Shown here piece by piece: positions 1 to 4,648 of a stretch of DNA of 5,514 nucleotides. Positions within the stretch are counted from its first letter, which is position 1. Each line of letters starts with the position of its first letter. Source of the stretch: an uncultured Lachnospiraceae bacterium (lineage in GTDB: Bacteria; Bacillota; Clostridia; Lachnospirales; Lachnospiraceae); the NCBI GenBank assembly GCA_947176785.1, contig CAMWSA010000274.1, positions 1 to 5,514 of the forward strand. The letters run 5' to 3'. Both the position numbers and the translations under genes were made by a program. Under the pieces are notes generated by a model. It saw nothing but the letters and a program-made list of their open reading frames with translations. It was not told where the DNA came from and ran no database searches.

Positions 1-179
1 AGCACATAGATCGCGATGATACAGATCGACACCACCTTCTGCGACAGGCCCACCTTGTACAACAGCAGCGCCAGAAGCAGCAGCAGCCCGCCGGTCAATA
101 TGTAGGAAAATAACAGGCTCTTTAGTAAGAACAGCACCGGGATTTCCCCCAATTTTCCCTGTCCGCCTTCATTCATCAT
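1..179 (-). CDS. TIGR04086/YrzE-like small membrane protein, N-terminal part (runs off left edge)
   Basis: Only the first 59 codons are present; the rest lies beyond position 1. The protein begins MMNEGGQGKLGEIPV and continues into LLKSLLFSYILTGG, a leucine-rich run LLLLLALLLY, a short KVGLSQK loop and the start of a second hydrophobic segment. It is therefore a membrane protein with at least two helices. This N-terminal pattern matches my memory of the TIGR04086 (YrzE-like) family of Firmicutes, proteins of about 120 residues with no established function; in clostridia they often sit near yajC and the SCIFF peptide genes. An AGGAGGGG ribosome binding site (185-192) lies 5 nt before the first ATG (179) and 8 nt before a second ATG (176), so either may be the start. 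The gene diverges from the CorC-family gene. The reading frame and start are clear; the family name is a recognition call, and the other neighbours of this gene are not visible. Confidence 0.75.
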   Translation of the reverse strand, partial: MMNEGGQGKLGEIPVLFLLKSLLFSYILTGGLLLLLALLLYKVGLSQKVVSICIIAIYV

Positions 180-203
180 AAAAACCCCTCCTAATTCAGT
201 TAC

Positions 204-289
204 GCATCCGCCCGCCGGGTGCCATACCCAGCGCAATTTCCGACCGCCCGGGCGTCCGTAAATTCTCCGGACGCCGGCAGGGCGGATGC
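204..289. repeat. Large nested inverted repeat / stem-loop in the divergent intergenic region
   Basis: The outer arms are GCATCCGCCC (204-213) and GGGCGGATGC (280-289), a perfect 10-bp inverted repeat that extends inward by GCC (214-216) with GGC (276-278) if the A at 279 is bulged. Nested inside is a perfect 8-bp hairpin, GGCGTCCG (251-258) with CGGACGCC (268-275), around a 9-nt loop. Both arms are very GC-rich compared with the AT-rich promoter that follows. No T-run follows on either strand, so it is not a normal terminator. It lies upstream of the plus-strand promoter and inside the expected 5' leader of the minus-strand membrane protein gene, ending only about 12 nt before that gene's ribosome binding site. 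It could be a leader RNA structure, a protein-binding site or a decayed repeat. Confidence 0.6.
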
Positions 290-328
290 TGTTGAAGACC
301 ACAGATCTTCGGTTCCGCAGCCAATATA

Positions 329-357
329 TTGACATTCGATTAATTATATTATATGAT
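329..357 (+). promoter_or_regulatory. Sigma-A promoter for the CorC/HlyC-family gene
   Basis: A perfect -35 box TTGACA (329-334), a 17-nt AT-rich spacer and a -10 box TATGAT (352-357, five of six matches to TATAAT) give a near-consensus housekeeping promoter. Transcription should start near 363-365, leaving a leader of about 28 nt before the TTG start at 392. The first ATG of the long open frame (353-355) lies inside the -10 box, so it cannot be in this transcript. Confidence 0.85.
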
Positions 358-374
358 CTCTAGTAAAATGACAA
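343..374 (-). promoter_or_regulatory. Possible promoter for the leftward membrane protein gene
   Basis: On the minus strand TTGTCA (374-369) is followed by two overlapping TATAAT hexamers (353-348 and 348-343). The spacers are 15 and 20 nt, neither ideal; a 17-nt spacer gives TAATAT (351-346). If it is used, it overlaps the rightward promoter face to face, so RNA polymerase could not occupy both at once. The leftward leader would be over 140 nt and would contain the nested stem-loop. This is a weak call made from base composition and hexamers only. Confidence 0.3.
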
Positions 375-376
375 AA

Positions 377-382
377 AAGGAG
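377..382 (+). promoter_or_regulatory. Ribosome binding site selecting a TTG start
   Basis: AAGGAG sits 9 nt before TTG (392-394). No ribosome binding site stands at a suitable distance before the in-frame ATG at 368, which would lie only about 4 nt from the predicted transcription start. This site, with the promoter position, decides the start of the CorC-family gene. Confidence 0.8.
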
Positions 383-391
383 TGGTTAATT

Positions 392-1714
392 TTGGACAGT
401 TCTGCTGTCATACAACTTGTAGTGCTTTTATTGCTGGTGCTTCTCTCCGCTTTCTTTTCCTCTGCGGAGACGGCTCTTTCCACTGTGAACCGGGTGAGAA
501 TGCGGGCCCTGGAGGAAGAGGGCAACAAGCGTGCCGCCAGAGTCAATCTGATTCTGGACAATTATGGCAAAATGATCAGTACAATCCTGATCGGCAACAA
601 CATTGTGAATATCACGGCCTCCTCCCTGGCCACGATACTGGCCCAGCGGATCAATCTGATCGTGGGGATTGCCACCGGTATCCTGACCATCGTGGTGCTG
701 CTCTTCGGCGAGATCGTACCCAAGACCTGGGCGAACCTGAACAACGAGAAAATCGCCCTGGTGTACAGCGGTATCATCTTCGGGCTGATGCATATCCTGA
801 CCCCGGTTATTTTTGTGGTGGATAAGCTGTCCAACGGTATTCTGCGGCTGCTACATATCGACCCCAACAAAAAGCCCAGCGCCATGACGGAGACAGAGCT
901 TAAGACCTATTTGGATGTCAGTCACGAGGACGGCGTCATTGAGTCTGAAGAAAAAGAGATGATCTACAATGTGTTTGACTTTTCTGACGCAGTAGCTAAA
1001 GATATCATGATCCCCAGGATCAACATGGTAACAGTCAGCGTGGACGCCTCCTACCATGACGTGCTGCAGATTTTCCGGGAATCCATGTACACCCGGCTTC
1101 CCGTGTATCAGGAGGACAAGGACAACATTATCGGCCTGATCAATATTAAGGATTTCATATTAAGCGCCGACCAGGAGAACTTCTCCGTGAAAAGCATCCT
1201 GCGGGAAGCCCATTATACCTATGAGTATAAAAAGAGTGCGGATCTGCTGCTGGAGATGCGGGAAATCACGATGAATGTGGCCTTTGTGCTGAATGAGTAC
1301 GGTGCCGCCGTGGGCATGATCACCTTAGAGGATCTGCTGGAGGAAATCGTAGGAGAAATCCGGGATGAGTATGACGCCGACGAGGCGGAATATATACAGG
1401 CCATCGACGGACGCACCTATCTGGTGGAAGGCAGCATGAAGCTGGACGATATCAACGACGCGCTGGATACTTCCCTGGATTCCGAGGACTATGATTCCAT
1501 CGGCGGCATCATCATAGAATACCTGGACCGCCTGCCGGAAGACGGCGAAGAGGTGGAGTTGGAATGCGGCATCCGTTTGAAAGTGCAGGGCATTGACCAG
1601 AACCGTATCTGCAAGGTGGTCATGACACTGCCGGAATCCTCTCCGCAGGAGGGGACAGCTGAGCCTGCGGAGAGGAAAGAATCCGAAGCCGAATCAGAAG
1701 AAACGGAGCAGTAA
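392..1714 (+). CDS. CNNM/CorC (HlyC/TlyC-type) transmembrane metal-ion transporter with CBS pair
   Basis: The protein has 440 residues from the TTG start. It is a hemolysin-family protein in name only; characterised relatives (CorC, and MpfA/YhdP-type proteins of Firmicutes) act in Mg2+ or other divalent cation export or resistance. Residues about 4-180 form the DUF21/CNNM membrane domain: a first hydrophobic helix, then SSAETALS (23-30), GNNIVNI (68-74) and FGEIVPK (105-111), the conserved motifs that surround the ion site in the family. A CBS pair, expected to bind adenine nucleotides and gate transport, follows at about 195-325, beginning DIMIPR and including TRLPVY and NEYGAAVGMITLEDLLEEIVGEI. 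A CorC_HlyC C-terminal domain covers about 335-415, and the last 25 residues are a Glu/Ser-rich acidic tail. Length and domain order are typical, with no break. It stands alone, with its own promoter and a tandem TAATAA stop. The ion is not determined by the sequence. ATG starts at 353 or 368 are less likely for promoter and ribosome-site reasons. Confidence 0.93.
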   Translation: MDSSAVIQLVVLLLLVLLSAFFSSAETALSTVNRVRMRALEEEGNKRAARVNLILDNYGKMISTILIGNNIVNITASSLATILAQRINLIVGIATGILTIVVLLFGEIVPKTWANLNNEKIALVYSGIIFGLMHILTPVIFVVDKLSNGILRLLHIDPNKKPSAMTETELKTYLDVSHEDGVIESEEKEMIYNVFDFSDAVAKDIMIPRINMVTVSVDASYHDVLQIFRESMYTRLPVYQEDKDNIIGLINIKDFILSADQENFSVKSILREAHYTYEYKKSADLLLEMREITMNVAFVLNEYGAAVGMITLEDLLEEIVGEIRDEYDADEAEYIQAIDGRTYLVEGSMKLDDINDALDTSLDSEDYDSIGGIIIEYLDRLPEDGEEVELECGIRLKVQGIDQNRICKVVMTLPESSPQEGTAEPAERKESEAESEETEQ

Positions 1715-1731
1715 TAAAATCAGAAAATCCA

Positions 1732-1821
1732 ATGAAAAGCACGACCCAAATATTGTTGGCGGCTGCACTGGCATTCTTTGCGGCTGCCTGTGGCAATGCA
1801 CCAAATACCAGGGAAGAATAA
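1732..1821 (+). CDS. Tiny lipoprotein-signal-like ORF, possibly a remnant
   Basis: This 29-codon frame begins 17 nt after the transporter stop. It starts MKSTTQ, has a hydrophobic core ILLAAALAFFAAA and then Cys20 in an AAAC-G context, followed by NAPNTREE and TAA. That is the layout of a lipoprotein signal peptide: short basic end, hydrophobic stretch, lipobox cysteine, polar linker. After the stop, the same frame continues with a Ser/Ala/Lys-rich stretch (SASSNAKGKRSE) to TAG at 1858, as in the linker of a solute-binding lipoprotein. This suggests the front end of a decayed lipoprotein gene. No good ribosome binding site precedes the ATG; the nearest GGAG is about 25 nt upstream. It could be a translated micro-lipoprotein co-transcribed with the transporter, a pseudogene remnant, or chance. 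It is reported because the signal-like pattern is specific, not because expression is supported. Confidence 0.3.
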   Translation: MKSTTQILLAAALAFFAAACGNAPNTREE

Positions 1822-1878
1822 TCGGCCTCAAGCAACGCAAAAGGAAAACGGAGTGAATAGATCGAGCCGTTTAGCATA

Positions 1879-1927
1879 GGGACAGCCCCATTACCGGGAG
1901 TTGTCCCTGTTTGTTTATTGCTTTTTT
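1879..1927 (+). terminator. Rho-independent terminator of the CorC-family transcript
   Basis: GGGACA (1879-1884) pairs with TGTCCC (1902-1907), with an inner CCC/GGG pairing (1886-1888 with 1896-1898) across a small internal loop. A T-rich tract ending in six T residues follows (1908-1927). The T-run is only on the right, so it ends the rightward transcript. It also covers the tiny lipoprotein-like frame. The leftward kinase transcript has no matching T-run here. Confidence 0.8.
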
Positions 1928-2031
1928 ACATATCCCGCTCTCCGCTGATCTTATATTATTTCCCTGAATCCGTGAAGTTCAGGCCGATACCATTGCCTTC
2001 GAACTTCTTCTCCAAGCTTCTATTCCCAAAA

Positions 2032-3354
2032 TCATGTCTCCGCCTCAAAAAACACCTGGATCACGGTGCCCTTCCCCGGGCTGCTCTCCAGCTTTAGCTG
2101 TGCCTGATGCCTGGCGACAATATGCTTCACAATAGCCAATCCCAAGCCTGTGCCTCCCGTAGATTTGGAACGACTCCTGTCCACCCGGTAAAAACGTTCA
2201 AATATCCTTTCCTGATGCTCTTTGGGGATGCCGATTCCCGTATCCTGCACTGTCAGAATTACCTGCTCCTGTTCCCGATGCACATCCACCTGCACCAGCC
2301 CTCCCTCCACATTGTAGCGAATCGCGTTATCGCACAGGTTGTATAACAATTCCTCCAGCATGAGACGATTTCCCTGCACATAGCAGGTACTGCCCTCCAT
2401 CCGCAGATGCACATTATGTTTTCCGGCACTGACCTCCAGCATCTCCACACAGACCGCCGCCAGTCCGTACAGATTGACCCGCTCGGTCATGGACTCTTCC
2501 CGGGGACTGTCAAGCTCCGACAGACGGATGATATCATTAATCAGATACAGCAGCCGCTGGGCGCTCTGATGAATTCCCCCGGCAAACCGTACCACATCCT
2601 CCCCCGACGCCATGCCTGTCTCAATCAGCTCCGCATAGCCGGATATGGAAGTCAGCGGCGTCTTCAGTTCATGGGTTACATTGGCCGTAAACTCCTGCCG
2701 CAGCCTGGCATTTTCCATAATGTCCGAGTGCTGCTTTTGAATGGTTCGGACAAAGGGTTCCAACTCCTCATAATAAGTGATCTCCACCCCATCACCTAAG
2801 TGATCCGCCAGGTTTTTGACAGGCTCCAGCAGGCTGTCGGTGAGATGGTGCGCCAGCAGCAGAGACAGAAGCAGCAACACAGCGCCGATCCATAGCAGGC
2901 TGGGCAGGATACTGCCCACTATGCTGAAGATGCTCTCCGCCTCTGTAGCCACCCGCAGCAAACGCCCGTCTGCCAGCCTCACTGCATAATAAAAGGTACT
3001 CTTATCCAGTGTGGCGGACCGGCGTATGGCCTGTCCCTCGCCGTCCTCCATAGCGGAACGGATCTCCGGGCGCAGACCATGGTTCTCCATATCCGCGCTG
3101 TCCGTCCGGTTGTCATACAATACCCCACCCTGCGCGTCCAGCATCGTGATACGCACCCTTTCCTTTTGCATATTGTTGCCCGTCAGCATCAATTCTTCCG
3201 GGCTCTCCTCCTGCAAAAGCAATGCATAAATCCGCAAGTCAGCCATCATCTGCCGCCGAAACATACCGTAGAACACTGCCATCAGCATCACCATGGTCGC
3301 CAGGATGCCCAGCACTGCCACCAGTACCATCCCTGTATTAATCTTCTTTTTCAT
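2032..3354 (-). CDS. PhoR-like sensor histidine kinase of a two-component system
   Basis: This complete, 440-residue membrane sensor kinase has a first membrane helix at about 8-30, an extracellular sensing region at about 32-140 and a second helix at about 142-168. A short, poorly conserved HAMP-like linker containing LLEPVKNL comes next. The HisKA domain carries the H-box FTANVTHELKTP with the phosphate-accepting His228. The HATPase_c domain has the N-box LLYNLCDNAIRYN, the G1 motif DTGIGIP (371-377), the F-box IFERFYRVDRSRS and the G2 motif GGTGLGLAI (400-408). All catalytic motifs are intact. The start ATG has GGAG 6 nt upstream. It follows the response regulator by 123 nt, an unusually long gap for such a pair, and that gap holds a repeat copy. 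The kinase motifs resemble PhoR. The neighbouring Na/Pi transporter makes phosphate sensing likely, but the ligand is not readable from the sequence. Confidence 0.93.
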   Translation of the reverse strand: MKKKINTGMVLVAVLGILATMVMLMAVFYGMFRRQMMADLRIYALLLQEESPEELMLTGNNMQKERVRITMLDAQGGVLYDNRTDSADMENHGLRPEIRSAMEDGEGQAIRRSATLDKSTFYYAVRLADGRLLRVATEAESIFSIVGSILPSLLWIGAVLLLLSLLLAHHLTDSLLEPVKNLADHLGDGVEITYYEELEPFVRTIQKQHSDIMENARLRQEFTANVTHELKTPLTSISGYAELIETGMASGEDVVRFAGGIHQSAQRLLYLINDIIRLSELDSPREESMTERVNLYGLAAVCVEMLEVSAGKHNVHLRMEGSTCYVQGNRLMLEELLYNLCDNAIRYNVEGGLVQVDVHREQEQVILTVQDTGIGIPKEHQERIFERFYRVDRSRSKSTGGTGLGLAIVKHIVARHQAQLKLESSPGKGTVIQVFFEAET

Positions 3355-3398
3355 CCCTCACTCCGCCCGTCTTTTTTAATACCCTCCTCCGGATATTC

Positions 3399-3433
3399 GC
3401 AAAGACAGCCCGTCAACTCCTGTCTGCCTTTGC
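3399..3433. other. Imperfect stem-loop between the regulator and kinase genes
   Basis: GCAAAGACAG (3399-3408) is complementary to CTGTCTGCCTTTGC (3420-3433), giving ten base pairs with a 4-nt bulge around an 11-nt loop. It overlaps the last bases of the 55-bp repeat copy and lies about 45 nt before the kinase start. There is no T-run directly after it on the minus strand, so it is not a clear terminator. It could adjust kinase output relative to the regulator by mRNA processing or stability; that is inference. Confidence 0.4.
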
Positions 3434-3480
3434 TGTGAACTGGACTTGCATGGCAAGACCCAGATGTTCTTCTCACACTA
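3426..3480 (-). repeat. Partial, inverted copy of the 55-bp repeat module
   Basis: Read on the minus strand this stretch begins TAGTGTGAGAAG and contains CTTGCCATGCAAGTCCA. It matches 4449-4503 read on the plus strand at 48 of 55 positions with no gaps. The match runs from the end of the regulator gene into the gap and then stops; the long hairpin and right-hand terminal repeat of the other copy are absent here. The first three bases of the repeat are the TAG stop codon of the regulator. The outer GTGA/TCAC and inner CTTGC/GCAAG pairings are kept in both copies. Confidence 0.85.
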
Positions 3481-4155
3481 TTCTGCACTCATAATATAAC
3501 CCACATTCCGCACAGTGCGGATCAGGCTGCCCTGATCCTTTAATTTCTGCCGCAGCGTCTTGATATGCATGTCCAGCGTCCGGGATTCCCCTTCAAAGCT
3601 GCTGCCCCACACCCGGTCCAGAATCACATCCCGGCTCATGACAATCCCGGCGTTGCTTAGAAGGAGCTTCAGCAGTTCATATTCCTTGTAGGTCAGTTCA
3701 CAGGCCATGCCGCAGACGCTCACCGCATGTTTTCCCTGATCCATCACAATCTCTCCCAGCTTCAGACATTTCTCCCCCTGCCCCGCCTGGGTGCGCCGCA
3801 GCATTGCCTTCACCCTTGCGATCAGTTCCATGACCCCGAAAGGCTTGGTGAGATAGTCGTCCGCCCCGATATCCAGGCCCTTGACCTTGTCGATCTCCGC
3901 AGTCCTGGCCGTCACCAGAATAACAGGCAGCAGTGCCAGTTCCCTGCGGCTCCTGAGTTTTTGCACCACGGCCAGTCCTTCCTCGTCCGGCAACATGACG
4001 TCCAGCAGAACCAGATCAGGTCTCTCCTCCTCCAATGCACGATAAAAATCTGCGGCACAGTCGTATCCCTTTGTCTGATATCCCGCCCCGGACAACGCAA
4101 AAGTCTCGATCTCCTGTATGCTTTTGTCATCCTCCACCACATAGATCAGTGCCAT
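3478..4155 (-). CDS. OmpR/PhoB-family response regulator
   Basis: From ATG 4155 the protein has 225 residues, the usual length. The receiver domain (about 3-118) has the acidic pair EDD (8-10), phospho-acceptor Asp52 in LLDVMLPDEEG, Thr82 in VTART and Lys104 in LTKPFG. The winged-helix DNA-binding domain (about 128-222) shows LTYKEYELLKLLL, the VWG-containing turn, DMHIKTLRQKL as recognition helix and IRTVRNVGYIM as the wing. It should be phosphorylated by the downstream kinase and bind promoters as a dimer. The frame stays open to a GTG at 4212, but that codon lies within the predicted promoter and has no ribosome site; AGGAG (4164-4168) points to 4155. The stop codon TAG is the first triplet of a repeat copy. 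PhoB-like function is inferred from the kinase and the Na/Pi transporter nearby. Confidence 0.94.
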   Translation of the reverse strand: MALIYVVEDDKSIQEIETFALSGAGYQTKGYDCAADFYRALEEERPDLVLLDVMLPDEEGLAVVQKLRSRRELALLPVILVTARTAEIDKVKGLDIGADDYLTKPFGVMELIARVKAMLRRTQAGQGEKCLKLGEIVMDQGKHAVSVCGMACELTYKEYELLKLLLSNAGIVMSRDVILDRVWGSSFEGESRTLDMHIKTLRQKLKDQGSLIRTVRNVGYIMSAE

Positions 4156-4163
4156 CTGCCTCT

Positions 4164-4168
4164 CTCCT
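4164..4168 (-). promoter_or_regulatory. Ribosome binding site deciding the response-regulator start
   Basis: On the minus strand AAAGGAG ends at 4164, with AGGAG (4168-4164) 8 nt before ATG at 4155-4153. This fixes the start 19 codons inside the longest open frame and yields a protein beginning MALIYVVEDD, the normal receiver-domain start. Confidence 0.85.
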
Positions 4169-4202
4169 TTCCGCTGCGGACCGCTGTCCTGTAATGATTT
4201 GC

Positions 4203-4231
4203 TTTCTAACACGACCTTTTCAGCGTGTCAT
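4203..4231 (-). promoter_or_regulatory. Candidate promoter for the response regulator-kinase pair
   Basis: On the minus strand ATGACA (4231-4226, five of six matches to the -35 consensus) is followed by a 17-nt spacer and TAGAAA (4208-4203, four of six). Transcription would begin near 4196, giving a leader of about 40 nt. The spacer and box edges contain an inverted repeat, ACACG (4209-4213) and CGTGT (4224-4228) ten bases apart, which could be an operator, perhaps for self-regulation. The -10 box is weak, as is common at activator-dependent promoters. No direct-repeat Pho box was recognised. Confidence 0.45.
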
Positions 4232-4448
4232 TATCTTATTCAAGTTTCACATGGTCTTCTCCAGTTGATTTTCTCTGGCATGTCTTTCCCCATGGTTTCT
4301 TCCAGCATAATGCAAATTCGGCCTTATTGCAATCCATATTGTTATCCGGCCTGCCTGATCCGATATTTTAATCCCCCTGTAGGATTAGGTTGAACAAGGA
4401 TTTTCACCATCTTGATCCGAATTCCCGCTGAAGCGGGCAGATGGGAGT
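4232..4448. other. Intergenic stretch without a supported gene
   Basis: Between the candidate regulator promoter and the repeat element I see no gene with a ribosome site. Two minus-strand frames of about 22 and 33 codons are open but lack supporting signals. The only clear structure is a small hairpin, CCCGC (4424-4428) and GCGGG (4433-4437) with a 4-nt loop and no T-run, 12 bases from the left end of the repeat element. The AT-rich stretch could hold upstream regulator-binding sites. Confidence 0.4.
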
Positions 4449-4503
4449 TAGTGTGAGAAGTACTTCTGGGACTTGCCATGCAAGTCCAACTCACGGCAGA
4501 GGC
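4449..4503 (+). repeat. 55-bp repeat module, full-element copy
   Basis: This is the left module of the larger element. It begins TAGTGTGAGAAGTACTTC and contains the near-perfect palindrome GGACTTGCCATGCAAGTCC (4469-4487, eight pairs around CAT). GTGAG (4453-4457) and CTCAC (4490-4494) can close the module into a branched fold. The sequence recurs inverted at 3426-3480 with 48 of 55 bases identical. The string GAGAAGTACT also occurs twice within the element, at 4455-4464 and 4513-4522, so the element may be a composite of two related parts. Confidence 0.85.
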
Positions 4504-4636
4504 TGTTTCGTGGAGAAGTACTATACTCGCGGGCGCTAAGCTTTTCCTTCCGGCACGCCCCATGCCGCCCGGTTATGCAGCATGGGGCGTGCCGGAATTG
4601 GAAAAGCTTAGCGCTCGTTAGTATAAGTCTCACACT
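4450..4636. mobile_element. 187-bp MITE-like element with 9-bp terminal inverted repeats
   Basis: The ends are a perfect inverted pair, AGTGTGAGA (4450-4458) and TCTCACACT (4628-4636). Inside are the 55-bp module on the left and a very long hairpin on the right. No open frame of its own is credible, so if mobile it would depend on a transposase elsewhere. It fills most of the space between the Na/Pi transporter stop codon (4649) and the regulator promoter. A second, partial copy of its left part lies in the next intergenic gap. I see no convincing target-site duplication: the flanks GTT and GGC do not match. It could instead be a REP-like palindrome family or a structured RNA. Confidence 0.6.
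4522..4625. repeat. Long imperfect hairpin, about 44-bp arms
   Basis: Three stacked blocks pair. TATACT (4522-4527) pairs with AGTATA (4620-4625). GCGCTAAGCTTTTCC (4533-4547) pairs with GGAAAAGCTTAGCGC (4600-4614), 15 bp perfect. CCGGCACGCCCCATGC (4550-4565) pairs with GCATGGGGCGTGCCGG (4580-4595), 16 bp perfect. The joints are a short, mostly wobble-paired block and a 2-nt bulge; the loop is 14 nt. The G-T appositions become G-U pairs only in plus-strand RNA, so that strand would fold slightly better. Neither strand has a T-run after it, so it is not a standard terminator for the transporter gene, though a leftward transcript would have to pass through it. It could be extruded as a cruciform. 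Confidence 0.85.
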
Positions 4637-4648
4637 GGCGCAGCCTTC

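Noticed and set aside
1958..2037. Short minus-strand frames just after the kinase stop, including one reading LEKKFEGNGIGLNF
   Set aside because: One reads like a protein tail but has no start or ribosome site; an 18-codon ATG frame overlapping the kinase stop has only a poorly spaced site. There is not enough to call a gene.
4156..4212. A 19-residue N-terminal extension of the response regulator from GTG 4212
   Set aside because: It overlaps the candidate promoter, has no ribosome site, and the receiver domain starts normally at ATG 4155 with AGGAG 8 nt upstream.
4236..4354. Minus-strand frames of about 22 and 33 codons upstream of the response regulator
   Set aside because: Both lack ribosome binding sites and recognisable motifs, and they lie in different overlapping frames of an AT-rich control region.
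4522..4625. The long hairpin as the rho-independent terminator of the Na/Pi cotransporter gene
   Set aside because: No T-run follows the stem in either direction, the arms are much longer than in a usual terminator, and it is enclosed by terminal inverted repeats.
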